From Pirellulales bacterium (GTDB lineage: Bacteria > Planctomycetota > Planctomycetia > Pirellulales > UBA1268): a stretch of 55,093 nucleotides of DNA. The position numbers were made by a program, and so were the translations under genes. The stretch is taken from assembly GCA_017853835.1 (NCBI GenBank), contig JAFMIU010000014.1, positions 1 through 55,093 on the forward strand, given 5' to 3'. The notes beneath the pieces are model-generated. The model searched no databases. It was not told the DNA's origin and saw only the letters and a list, made by a program, of their open reading frames with translations. Of the stretch, positions 8,838-25,749 are shown in pieces (the stretch's first letter is position 1; every line of letters begins with the position of its first letter).

Positions 8838-10019
8838 GTGACCACCTCGTCCGCTTCAGCCCCTCGCGGGGTGACCGTCCTCCTCGTCGACGACCAGCCG
8901 ATCATCGGCGAGGCGGTGCGACGCATGCTGGCCGGCGAGGAGGGGGTGTCGTTTCATTACTGCAAAGACGCCACGGCCGCGCTCGAGACGGCGGCTGAGA
9001 TTCGGCCCACCGTGATCCTTCAGGACCTGGTCATGCCCGAGATCGACGGGCTGACGCTCGTTCGGCAGTTTCGCGCCGACGACCGGTTTCACGACGTTCC
9101 CATCATCGTGCTCTCCACCAAGGAGGATCCGGCGGTGAAGGCGGAAGCCTTCGCGGTGGGGGCCAACGACTACATCGTCAAGCTTCCCGACCGGCTCGAA
9201 CTGATCGCACGCGTTCGCTACCATTCCCGCGGCTATGTGGCCCTCGTGGAGCGAAACGAGGCGTTTACCGCACTCGAAGCGAGCCGTCAGGTGCTCGCCA
9301 ATGACCTGGCCACCGCCGCCGACTACGTGCGGTCGCTTCTCCCGAAGCCGCAGGCCGAGGGGACGGTGCTGGCCGACTGGCGATTCATTCCATCGGCCGC
9401 GCTCGGGGGAGACGCCTTCGGCTATCACGAGCTCGATGCCGACCACTTTGCCGTCTACCTGCTCGACGTGTGTGGCCATGGGGTGGGGGCGGCACTCCTG
9501 TCGGTCTCGGCGCTCAACGCGATCCGGAGCGAGGCGCTCCCGCATACCGACTTCCACGACCCGGGGGCGGTGCTGGCCGCGCTCAACAAGGCGTTTCCCA
9601 TGGAGCGTCAGAACGACATGTTTTTCACCGTGTGGTACGGCGTTTTCCACCGGGGCAGTCGGGTGATGCGATGGGCTGGAGGCGGCCATCCGCCGGCGCT
9701 CCTGGTGCCGGCCACCGGGGCTCCTCAAAAGCTCGACTCCGATGGTCCCCTCATCGGGGCGGTGGACGGACTGGAGTTTTCAGGGAGCGAGGTGGTCGTG
9801 CCGCCCAACTCCAGGCTGTATGTCTACAGCGACGGCGCCTTTGAAATCAGCCGCCCAGACGGGTCGATGTGGGGGTTTGAGGAGTTTGTGGCCACGCTCA
9901 CCAAGCCTCCCGCGGGGGCGGAGAGCCCGATCGACGCGCTCGTGACCCGCGTTCGGGCCATCTCGGGCCGGGACGACTTCCACGACGACTTTTCGATGGT
10001 CGAACTCGCCTTTGCCTAG
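8838..10019 (+). CDS. Response regulator with PP2C (RsbU/SpoIIE-type) phosphatase domain
   Basis: A 393-residue two-domain signalling protein. The receiver domain (about 11-130) has acidic pair D18/D19, phospho-acceptor D63 (QDLVMPEIDG), S93/T94 and K115. A helical linker leads to a PP2C domain (about 180-390) with metal-binding motifs GGDAFGY, LDVCGHGVGAALLS, YSDGAFE and DDFSMV. Such proteins dephosphorylate STAS anti-sigma-factor antagonists in a phosphorylation-dependent way. No STAS or anti-sigma gene lies nearby, so its partner is elsewhere. I chose GTG 8838 because AGGAAC lies about ten bases upstream and the receiver fold starts just after; upstream in-frame ATG 8688 would run back into the divergent gene's start. 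Confidence 0.88.
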   Translation: MTTSSASAPRGVTVLLVDDQPIIGEAVRRMLAGEEGVSFHYCKDATAALETAAEIRPTVILQDLVMPEIDGLTLVRQFRADDRFHDVPIIVLSTKEDPAVKAEAFAVGANDYIVKLPDRLELIARVRYHSRGYVALVERNEAFTALEASRQVLANDLATAADYVRSLLPKPQAEGTVLADWRFIPSAALGGDAFGYHELDADHFAVYLLDVCGHGVGAALLSVSALNAIRSEALPHTDFHDPGAVLAALNKAFPMERQNDMFFTVWYGVFHRGSRVMRWAGGGHPPALLVPATGAPQKLDSDGPLIGAVDGLEFSGSEVVVPPNSRLYVYSDGAFEISRPDGSMWGFEEFVATLTKPPAGAESPIDALVTRVRAISGRDDFHDDFSMVELAFA

Positions 10020-10081
10020 GACCATCCCCCCAGGCCGTTTTGACGGAAAAAAGCGTTGTTTGGCCGGTCGGCGGGGCCGGC

Positions 10082-10109
10082 TTGCAGGGGAATGTCGAAT
10101 CCGTACACT
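10082..10109 (+). promoter_or_regulatory. Possible promoter of the tRNA-tuf operon
   Basis: TTGCAG (10082-10087) and TACACT (10104-10109) are separated by 16 bases, about 27 bases before the first tRNA. The match to a sigma-70 promoter is moderate (3/6 and 4/6). Confidence 0.35.
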
Positions 10110-10135
10110 TCAGAGTTTCGCGGTTCCGACCGGCC

Positions 10136-10208
10136 GCTAGCGTAGCTCAATTGGCAGAGCAGCTGATTTGTAATCAGCAGGTTGCGGGTTCAACTCCCGC
10201 CGCTAGCT
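10136..10208 (+). tRNA. tRNA-Thr(UGU)
   Basis: A 73-base cloverleaf. The 7-bp acceptor is GCTAGCG/CGCTAGC, the D arm GCTC/GAGC, the anticodon stem GCTGA/TCAGC with loop TTTGTAA (anticodon TGT), and the T stem GCGGG/CCCGC. CCA is not encoded. It is first of four tRNA genes leading into tuf. Confidence 0.97.
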
Positions 10209-10444
10209 CACCAAGACGGCGGTTGCGCGGGCACGTCCAGCCGAAGGCGTCGTGCAGCCATCGCGTCGAGCGGTGTGGCTGCTGGCTTCTGGCTGGGGCG
10301 CCCTCGCTGCCGTCGGCGCCACGTTCGGAGCGCGGATGCGTTTCACCATCGCCCATCCACCGATCACCACCACAACCCACGATTCGCACAACCAAGCCGT
10401 CTGTCATGGGCGGCGAACAGGAGAAGCGTCAGCCGTACACACCA

Positions 10445-10527
10445 GGGGAGTTTCCCGAGCGGTCAAAGGGGTCAGACTGTAAATCTGATGGTTTCTACCT
10501 TCGCAGGTTCGAATCCTGCACTCCCCA
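10445..10527 (+). tRNA. tRNA-Tyr(GUA)
   Basis: An 83-base class II tRNA with a long variable arm. The acceptor is GGGGAGT/ACTCCCC, the anticodon stem TCAGA/TCTGA with loop CTGTAAA (anticodon GTA), and the T arm GCAGG/CCTGC. CCA is not encoded. The 236 bases before it, after tRNA-Thr(UGU), hold no gene I can support. Confidence 0.97.
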
Positions 10528-10610
10528 GTCTCATCCCGCTGCCGTCAGGTTCCAGCATCCGACGGGTCGTCGCCTGGTGTCGGGCGGAGATCCGACAGCG
10601 GGTCGCAACT

Positions 10611-10681
10611 GCGGGTGTAGCTCAATGGTAGAGCCATAGCCTTCCAAGCTAAAGACGAGGGTTCGATTCCCTTCACCCGCT
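10611..10681 (+). tRNA. tRNA-Gly(UCC)
   Basis: A 71-base cloverleaf with acceptor GCGGGTG/CACCCGC and anticodon loop CTTCCAA (anticodon TCC). The anticodon stem ATAGC/GCTAA has an A-A mismatch at its outer pair and the T stem a G-T pair. CCA is not encoded. Confidence 0.95.
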
Positions 10682-10803
10682 TCGACGGTTTGTACGCCCG
10701 CCGTGATCTCGCTCAATCATCACCGTTTCCCTCACCGATACAGTCACTAGCCCACCCACCAAACCGAACCAGGATCCATGGCCGCGGCGCATTCGCAAAC
10801 CTC

Positions 10804-10876
10804 GCTGCTGTAGCTCAGTTGGTAGAGCACGTCCTTGGTAAGGACGAGGTCATGGGTTCGAGTCCCATCAGCAGCT
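10804..10876 (+). tRNA. tRNA-Thr(GGU)
   Basis: A 73-base cloverleaf with acceptor GCTGCTG/CAGCAGC and anticodon stem CGTCC/GGACG with loop TTGGTAA (anticodon GGT). It ends 54 bases before the tuf start codon and is probably processed from the same transcript. Confidence 0.97.
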
Positions 10877-10930
10877 TCATCGTTCGTTCGTATCACTAAC
10901 CACCAGAGAAGGACCCCCAAGGGAGAAAGC

Positions 10931-12130
<1,200 letters not shown>

Positions 12131-12136
12131 TTCAGG

Positions 12137-12238
12137 CCGGGGTCATGGCCCCGGAGGCGATTCAATGAGTCTGGGGTTGCGGCCCCGGAGAAGCGTATGT
12201 GAGTTCGGGGTCACGGCCCCGGCGATGAAATCCAAGGA
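12137..12238 (+). repeat. Three tandem 34-bp hairpin repeats after tuf
   Basis: Units start at 12137, 12171 and 12205. Each has a core of GGGG, T plus three to five variable bases, then GGCCCCGG, able to form a 5-6 bp stem with a 6-base loop. Spacing is exactly 34 bases and units 1 and 2 share the ending TGAGT. No T-run follows any of them. They lie in the tuf to tRNA-Trp spacer. Confidence 0.75.
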
Positions 12239-12268
12239 GCCGGGCTCCGGAGCAATCCGGGGCCCGGC
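12239..12268 (+). terminator. 13-bp hairpin with GCAA tetraloop, tuf to tRNA-Trp spacer
   Basis: Arms 12239-12251 and 12256-12268 pair over 13 positions (one G-T pair) around a GNRA-type GCAA loop. A T-run is absent, so this may be an RNA-stability or processing structure, or a weak or Rho-assisted terminator, rather than a canonical intrinsic one. tRNA-Trp starts 7 bases later. Confidence 0.5.
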
Positions 12269-12274
12269 CTCCAC

Positions 12275-12347
12275 AGGGGCGTAGCTCAACTGGCAGAGCG
12301 CTGGTCTCCAAAACCAGAGGTTGCGAGTTCGATCCCCGCCGCCCCTG
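12275..12347 (+). tRNA. tRNA-Trp(CCA)
   Basis: A 73-base cloverleaf with acceptor AGGGGCG/CGCCCCT and anticodon stem CTGGT/ACCAG with loop CTCCAAA (anticodon CCA). The 3' terminal CCA is not encoded. It directly precedes secE, as in several other bacterial phyla. Confidence 0.97.
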
Positions 12348-12457
12348 CTCGACGGTGCCGCCCGCGGGCTGGGGACGATGGTTCGACGCAGGTTCGACAG
12401 GCTGGATGCAGGATCGACAGGGACGCGGAACTGGCGACGGAGCGCGTGAGGTTCGAG

Positions 12458-12937
12458 ATGCAGGAACAACTCAAAACCGCTGGCTTCTGGGGAGAACTCC
12501 TCAGCTTTTCCGTCTACAAACGGAATCAGGGGCGCGTTGCGCGCCAGGTGACGTTTGCGGCGCTCGCGCTCATCGTTGGCGTCGGCATCTGGAGGCTGTC
12601 CCAGTTGCTGGCCGTGATCTACGGCGGCGGAGCCGATGCCGCGCTGGCTGGGCTCACGGGCACGTCGGCCGACATGGGAGTGGTTCGGTTCCTGCTTCCT
12701 GGCGTGCTGCTGGCGATCGGGCTGTGGTTCTGCTACCGCCTGGTGAACGTGCCCCGGGTGGCTGACTTCTTGATCGCGGTGGAGGCCGAGGTCGCGAAGG
12801 TTTCCTGGCCCAGCGGCGAGGAAGTCTTTCGCAGTTCGCTGGTGATCATTTTCCTGATTTTTGCGTTGTCGGCCCTCCTTGCGGCCTACGACCTCTTTTG
12901 GTGGTTCGTCCTGCGGATCGTGCTGCGGACGGGCTGA
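12458..12937 (+). CDS. secE: Preprotein translocase subunit SecE
   Basis: SecE (159 aa) is an essential part of the SecYEG channel. The conserved C-terminal core holds the amphipathic helix and SecE signature (FLIAVEAEVAKVSWPSGEEV) followed by the final transmembrane helix (VIIFLIFALSALLAAYDLF). Two additional hydrophobic segments precede it (about residues 31-56 and 75-95), making it longer than the minimal one-helix SecE; E. coli SecE likewise has three. ATG 12458 has GAGG seven bases upstream. An in-frame GTG at 12446 with GGAG is nearly as good and would add four residues. It is followed by nusG, as almost everywhere in bacteria. Confidence 0.93.
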   Translation: MQEQLKTAGFWGELLSFSVYKRNQGRVARQVTFAALALIVGVGIWRLSQLLAVIYGGGADAALAGLTGTSADMGVVRFLLPGVLLAIGLWFCYRLVNVPRVADFLIAVEAEVAKVSWPSGEEVFRSSLVIIFLIFALSALLAAYDLFWWFVLRIVLRTG

Positions 12938-12986
12938 TGTCGTACGCGGTCGTCTTTTTTTCAACACACTTCAACGGGTTGGTCTG

Positions 12987-13724
12987 ATGTCCATGAGCGA
13001 CGAAACAACGAACGAGCACGATCCGGTGCCCGCCGATGGGTTGCCGCCGTCTGAGGCGTCGGTCGAGACGCGCCACGACGTCGTTGATGCCGATGACGAC
13101 GACGGCGTGGTCGAACTGGCCGATCCGTTCGCCGGTGGTGAAGACGCGACGCCGGTCGAGACCGCTTCGGATGAGCCGGCTGCTCCGGTCGGCGACATGC
13201 ACTGGTACATCCTCAAGGTTCAGAGCAACCGGGAAGACTCGATCCGCGAGGCCCTTCTTCGCCGCGTGTCGATCCAGGGCATGGATCGCTGGTTTGGCGA
13301 AGTGGTGGTGCCCAAGGAACAGGTCACCGAGTTCAAGGGGGGCAAGAAGCGGGTGGTGTCGCGAAAGCTCTACCCGGGCTACATCCTCGTTCAGATGATT
13401 CTCAACGACGAGACCTGGTATCTCGTTCGTGAGACAGGGGGAATCGGCGACTTCACCGGGTCAGCCGGCCGGCCGAGCCCGATGCTGCCGCAGGACGTTG
13501 CCAAGCTGCTCAACAAGGCTGAGGAGAAGGCCGACGACCAGCCGCGGCTCAAGATCAGCTTCAAGAAGGGCGATCGCGTCAAAATCAACGAAGGCACCTT
13601 CGAGAACTTTGAAGGCGAAGTCGAGCAGATCGACGAGGCCAATGGCCGCGTGACGGTGATGCTCAGCATTTTTGGCCGGTCAACGCCGGTGGATATCGAG
13701 TATTGGCAGATTGAGACGGTCTGA
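12987..13724 (+). CDS. nusG: Transcription termination/antitermination factor NusG
   Basis: NusG (245 aa) binds RNA polymerase and links it to Rho or ribosomal S10. The NGN domain starts at about residue 71 (MHWYILKVQSNRED) and includes the SRKLYPGYILVQM stretch. The KOW domain is at the C-terminus (FKKGDRVKINEGTFENFEGE). Unusual is a 70-residue acidic N-terminal extension (many Asp/Glu, few hydrophobics) before the NGN domain. ATG 12987 is used; ATG 12993 is possible. A weak GGGTTGG lies upstream. It lies between secE and rplK in the conserved gene order. Confidence 0.96.
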   Translation: MSMSDETTNEHDPVPADGLPPSEASVETRHDVVDADDDDGVVELADPFAGGEDATPVETASDEPAAPVGDMHWYILKVQSNREDSIREALLRRVSIQGMDRWFGEVVVPKEQVTEFKGGKKRVVSRKLYPGYILVQMILNDETWYLVRETGGIGDFTGSAGRPSPMLPQDVAKLLNKAEEKADDQPRLKISFKKGDRVKINEGTFENFEGEVEQIDEANGRVTVMLSIFGRSTPVDIEYWQIETV

Positions 13725-13803
13725 CCCGCACCGCTGGTGGGGCGAGGTTAGGATTCATCAACACAAGCGATTCAACGAGACGGACTGAAGAAAGGTCATC
13801 GCG

Positions 13804-14229
13804 ATGGCGAAGCAGGTGGTTGGACAAGCGAAGTTTCAGGTTCCAGGCGGGCAGGCCACACCGGCCCCCCCGGTCGGTACGTCGCTCGGTCGGTTCGGTA
13901 TCAACCTGGGCCAGTTCGTCCAGCAGTTCAACGATCGCACCCGCGAAGCCGCGGGGATGCCGATCCCCGTGGTCGTCACGGTGTACAACGACCGTTCGTT
14001 TGATTTCATCACCAAGAGCCCGCCGGCGGCCGCCCTCCTGAAGAAGGCGGCTGGTCTGGCCAAGGGGTCGGGTGTTCCCAACAAGGACAAGGTTGGGAAG
14101 GTGACTGTCGCTCAGGTCGACGAGATCGTTCGCCTCAAGGGAAGCGATCTCAATGCCCGCGACAACGAGCATGCCCGTCGCATGGTCGAAGGCACCGCCC
14201 GCAGCATGGGCATCGTCGTCGAGGGCTGA
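13804..14229 (+). CDS. rplK: 50S ribosomal protein L11
   Basis: L11 (141 aa, standard length) forms the GTPase-associated centre with 23S rRNA. The N-terminal domain has the proline-rich hinge region ([25 protein letters not shown]) and the C-terminal RNA-binding domain shows [18 protein letters not shown] lies ten bases before ATG 13804. The usual [14 protein letters not shown] motif reads PPVGTSLG here. It is first of four ribosomal protein genes ahead of rpoBC. Confidence 0.98.
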   Translation: MAKQVVGQAKFQVPGGQATPAPPVGTSLGRFGINLGQFVQQFNDRTREAAGMPIPVVVTVYNDRSFDFITKSPPAAALLKKAAGLAKGSGVPNKDKVGKVTVAQVDEIVRLKGSDLNARDNEHARRMVEGTARSMGIVVEG

Positions 14230-14288
14230 TCGCCCTCTGTTGCAGCACACCTTTTCATTTTTTCCAGCGATTCCAAGGATTCACGACA

Positions 14289-14969
14289 GTGGCCACCACC
14301 AAGCGGATGCGAGCGATGCTCGCCGTCAAGCCTCAATCCGAAGCGCCCCTCCCTCTTTCCGAGGCAGTGGCGGTGCTCAAGAAGTTTCCAGCGCCGAAGT
14401 TCGATCAGACCGTCGAGATCCACATGCGTCTCGGCATCGATCCGAAGCAGGCCGACCAGATCATTCGTGGATCGCTCGTGCTGCCGCACGGCATCGGCAA
14501 GACCAAGCGGGTCGTCGTGTTTGCCAAGGGCAATCTCGCCGACGATGCGAAGGCCGCCGGTGCCGAGGAGGTTGGCGCCGAGGAGCTGGCGAAGAAGATC
14601 AAGGATGGCTGGACCGACTTTGACGTGTGCATCGCCGCGCCCGACATGATGGGTCTGGTTGGTCCGCTCGGCAAAGTGCTCGGCCCTCGCGGTCTGATGC
14701 CCAGTCCGCGTGCCGGCACCGTGACCGCCGACCTCAAGAAGACCGTTTCGGAATACAAGGCCGGCAAGGTCGAGTTCCGCAACGATCCCACCGGCATCGT
14801 CCATGCGGTCGTTGGCAAGGCGAGCTTCGACGCCAGCAAGCTCGTCGACAACATCCGTGCCTTCATCGACCACATCGTCGGCATGCAGCCGTCGAGTGTT
14901 CGCGGCCAGTACGTCAAGAGCGTTTCGATTTCGGGCACCATGACGCCTGGCGTGATGGTCACTGCCTGA
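14289..14969 (+). CDS. rplA: 50S ribosomal protein L1
   Basis: L1 (226 aa) is the stalk protein near the E site and in many bacteria the translational repressor of the rplKA mRNA. Family motifs include [16 protein letters not shown] [44 protein letters not shown] and [14 protein letters not shown]. The start is GTG 14289; no ATG fits the conserved N-terminus. The intergenic spacer after rplK is 59 bases. An L1-binding site could lie in the rplK leader, but I cannot identify it with confidence. Confidence 0.98.
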   Translation: MATTKRMRAMLAVKPQSEAPLPLSEAVAVLKKFPAPKFDQTVEIHMRLGIDPKQADQIIRGSLVLPHGIGKTKRVVVFAKGNLADDAKAAGAEEVGAEELAKKIKDGWTDFDVCIAAPDMMGLVGPLGKVLGPRGLMPSPRAGTVTADLKKTVSEYKAGKVEFRNDPTGIVHAVVGKASFDASKLVDNIRAFIDHIVGMQPSSVRGQYVKSVSISGTMTPGVMVTA

Positions 14970-15020
14970 TCGTTTCCCGTCCCACCCCACCCAACCCGTT
15001 TCTCTGGATTTCTGTTTGCC

Positions 15021-15572
15021 ATGAGCAAAGCCATCAAGGACATGCTGGTCGACGACCTCAAGGGACGCCTGCAGGGCGTCGGTGAGGTGATCGTGGTCAG
15101 CCTCGGAAAGCTCGACTCCATCAAGACCGCTCAGCTGCGGCAGACGCTCCGCAAGAAGCGGATCAGCCTCACGCTGGTCAAAAACAGCCTGGCGCGCCGC
15201 GCCATGGAAAACACGCCGCTGGCGCCCGCCTTTGAGCAGGCCGCCGGCATGCTCGCCATCGCGTGGGGCGGCGAAGACATCGTTGATCTCGCGAAGGAAC
15301 TGGATCGCCTTCAGGGCGTGAAAGACTTCGAAGGCTTTGAGTGCCGCGGTGGTGCCCTCGACGGGGCGCGGCTCGACGCCGGCGATGTGAAGCAGGTGGC
15401 CAAGTGGCCCACTCGCACGGAGCAGCTTTCGATTCTCTCGGGGCAGATTTCCTCGCTCGGCAGCACGCTTTCGGGCCAGATTCTCTCGTCGGGCAGCACG
15501 CTCGCCGGGCAGATCAGCTCGCGTGTCGACGATCTGGAAAAGGCCGCCGGGGGCGGGGAGGCCGCTGCCTGA
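15021..15572 (+). CDS. rplJ: 50S ribosomal protein L10
   Basis: L10 (183 aa) is the anchor of the L12 stalk. The N-terminal rRNA-binding domain includes LRQTLRKKRISLTLVKNSL and the middle part follows the family. The C-terminal stalk helix, which binds L12 dimers, is built from near-repeats of about 10-11 residues (SGQISSLGSTL, SGQILSSGSTL, AGQISSRVDDL) before an Ala/Gly/Glu-rich end. The repeats suggest two to three L12-dimer binding sites. ATG 15021 starts MSKAIKDMLVDDL. A probable terminator follows the stop immediately. Confidence 0.96.
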   Translation: MSKAIKDMLVDDLKGRLQGVGEVIVVSLGKLDSIKTAQLRQTLRKKRISLTLVKNSLARRAMENTPLAPAFEQAAGMLAIAWGGEDIVDLAKELDRLQGVKDFEGFECRGGALDGARLDAGDVKQVAKWPTRTEQLSILSGQISSLGSTLSGQILSSGSTLAGQISSRVDDLEKAAGGGEAAA

Positions 15573-15594
15573 CCCGGCAAATGCCGGGATTTTT
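15573..15594 (+). terminator. Intrinsic terminator-like hairpin after rplJ
   Basis: CCCGGC and GCCGGG (positions 15573-15578 and 15583-15588) flank the four-base loop AAAT, and ATTTTT follows. The hairpin begins directly after the rplJ stop. It is positioned to attenuate transcription between the L10 and L12 genes. Confidence 0.65.
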
Positions 15595-15604
15595 CAGGGC
15601 GGAC

Positions 15605-15632
15605 TTCACGCCGGATTTCTACATGGTATGAC
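15605..15632 (+). promoter_or_regulatory. Possible promoter for rplL
   Basis: TTCACG (15605-15610) and TATGAC (15627-15632) are spaced by 16 bases, 4/6 matches each to the sigma-70 consensus, just past the terminator-like hairpin. The 195-base gap between rplJ and rplL is otherwise free of genes. Confidence 0.35.
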
Positions 15633-15767
15633 AAAAGGCTCGATAGGCGGACCAGCCCACGCCCCGCCTGCCGACCAAACGCATTTTTCAAACTTCCACA
15701 TTACTGACCAGCGGCCGCCTGACCCCCAGGCGAACCCGCCAATTTCGAAGGGAAAGGACCTCGAGCG

Positions 15768-16187
<420 letters not shown>

Positions 16188-16202
16188 AACGCTCAAAATA
16201 CG

Positions 16203-16243
16203 CCGTTTGGCGCCGGGGAGTTGGACTGCCCGGTGCCAAACGG
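16203..16243 (+). promoter_or_regulatory. 15-bp hairpin between rplL and rpoB (attenuator/processing site)
   Basis: Positions 16203-16217 and 16229-16243 pair over 15 bases with one G-T wobble around an 11-base loop (16218-16228). No clean T-run follows (TATAGTATTTGCG). The place matches the E. coli rplL-rpoB attenuator and RNase III site, so partial termination or cleavage that lowers rpoBC relative to L12 is likely. Confidence 0.6.
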
Positions 16244-16525
16244 TATAGTATTTGCGTTTCGCCTGTCGCCCCCCCGCTGGTTTTCCCGCCGCCCGCCTTT
16301 GCCCCTGGTAGATGGCCGTTCGATTGTGGGTCGCTGTCTGATGGTTTTTGCGCCCATGGCGCAGGCCTTCAGGCCTCCCTCACGCGACGACGTCTCAGGC
16401 ATCGCGGATCGCGGCTGCTGCCGTGAGTCGATCCTGTATCCGTTTCTGGTTTTGGGTTGGTCCTGAGTGAGGGAACGCGTAGCCCCTGCGCGGTCCACCA
16501 GAGCATTCCGAGGAGTATTTCGTCA
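16244..16525 (+). other. Untranslated leader of rpoB without a recognisable gene
   Basis: These 282 bases between the hairpin and the rpoB start hold no convincing gene. I see pyrimidine-rich stretches (16260-16310), a small hairpin around 16373-16385 (GGCCT and AGGCC), and GAGGAG 10 bases before the rpoB ATG. No promoter is clear. Confidence 0.5.
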
Positions 16526-20284
<3,759 letters not shown>

Positions 20285-20394
20285 CGCCCTGTCGCCGGAC
20301 TGGGGCCGGGTGTCGGCCGCGGCGGCGAGCGTTGGACGATGAGGATCGAGCAGGTTGATTGAGCGGTTTCGGAACAGAACAAGGGAGACCACCC

Positions 20395-24726
<4,332 letters not shown>

Positions 24727-24783
24727 GGATCGTCCTGCCGTGCCGGTGGCCTTTGATGGCCTCATGCGCGAGGGTGATCTCCT

Positions 24784-25749
24784 ATGGCGGCTTCCCGCCG
24801 GCCACGCTGTGTGATCGCAGATCCACGAGACGACGGGCACGGCCCTGCCGCGCCGGTTGCGTGCGATGTGGCGAGGCGTGCTGTGGCATGCCACCTCGAT
24901 GCCGTGTGGCGGGCGATCGAGATCGCCGCTTCAGATCGGGGTGATACGGAGGCGATGCACCGTCTGCGGGTGGCCTGCCGACGGAGCCTCGCGGTGCTTG
25001 AAGCCTTTCAGCCCATTCTTCCACGGAGTGGGCGGAAGTGGTTTGTCACGCGTCTGAGGCTGATCAAGCGATCGGCCGGGAAGGCCCGCGACCTCGACGT
25101 GATGAATGATCGGCTGGTGGCCGGTTCACATCGGGTGGGAGAGGCCCATGGGGTGGCGGTTTCCGCCCGTCGAGCCCTTCTGGAGACGCTCAGGCGGGAG
25201 CGACGAACCGCCCGAGAGCCGGTGGCCACGCTGCATCGGCGCCTTCGGAATGCGGGGTGGCAGGCGCGAGCCACAAAGCTTCAGGGATCCGTTCAGCGGA
25301 CCGGCATCGGGGCGTGGACGCTGCCGAGGTATGCGAGGCGCAGACTTCGCCCTGTGCTCGCACGGTTTCAGCAGAGGGCCGACCATCGGATGCGAGGGGG
25401 TCGCGACATCCACCGCTTTCGTATCGAGGGGCGACGGCTGAGGTATCTTGTCGAGGTCTTTTCGACCATCTTTTCGGAACGGGTGCGTCGGCGGTGCGAA
25501 CGAGCGATGGGGCGGCTGCAGTCGGACCTCGGGGAGTTTACCGATCATGCCGCAGCGGCCGACCGCCTCGGATGGCTGTTTTCGCGAACCGCCGAACGTG
25601 GCTCACGGCAGATGGTGAAGCGGCTGTTGCGACGGGAACGGGATGACGCGAAGCGGGTTGGTCGTGCGTGTCGCCGGCAGTGGCGTCGGTCTCATCGGCA
25701 GAATCTCTCTCGGACGATCACCAAGGCAGTGCGAAAGGCAACGGCATGA
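24784..25749 (+). CDS. CHAD domain-containing protein
   Basis: A 321-residue, strongly basic helical protein. Two CHAD half-repeats are visible by their conserved His/Arg signatures: EAMHRLRVACRRSLAVLEAF with KARDLDVM near residue 60-110, and DIHRFRIEGRRLRYLVEVF near 205-225. CHAD domains bind inorganic polyphosphate and often localise to polyphosphate granules; they can accompany CYTH triphosphatases, which are not seen here. GAGGG precedes ATG 24784. The stop overlaps the start of the FGE-like gene (ATGA, 25746-25749), so the two are translated together. The extreme Arg content (well over 10 percent) fits polyanion binding. Confidence 0.88.
   Translation: MAASRRPRCVIADPRDDGHGPAAPVACDVARRAVACHLDAVWRAIEIAASDRGDTEAMHRLRVACRRSLAVLEAFQPILPRSGRKWFVTRLRLIKRSAGKARDLDVMNDRLVAGSHRVGEAHGVAVSARRALLETLRRERRTAREPVATLHRRLRNAGWQARATKLQGSVQRTGIGAWTLPRYARRRLRPVLARFQQRADHRMRGGRDIHRFRIEGRRLRYLVEVFSTIFSERVRRRCERAMGRLQSDLGEFTDHAAAADRLGWLFSRTAERGSRQMVKRLLRRERDDAKRVGRACRRQWRRSHRQNLSRTITKAVRKATA

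Noticed and set aside
10209..10444. Searched for a gene or extra tRNA between tRNA-Thr(UGU) and tRNA-Tyr
   Set aside because: No cloverleaf and no convincing frame; short frames there lack ribosome sites.
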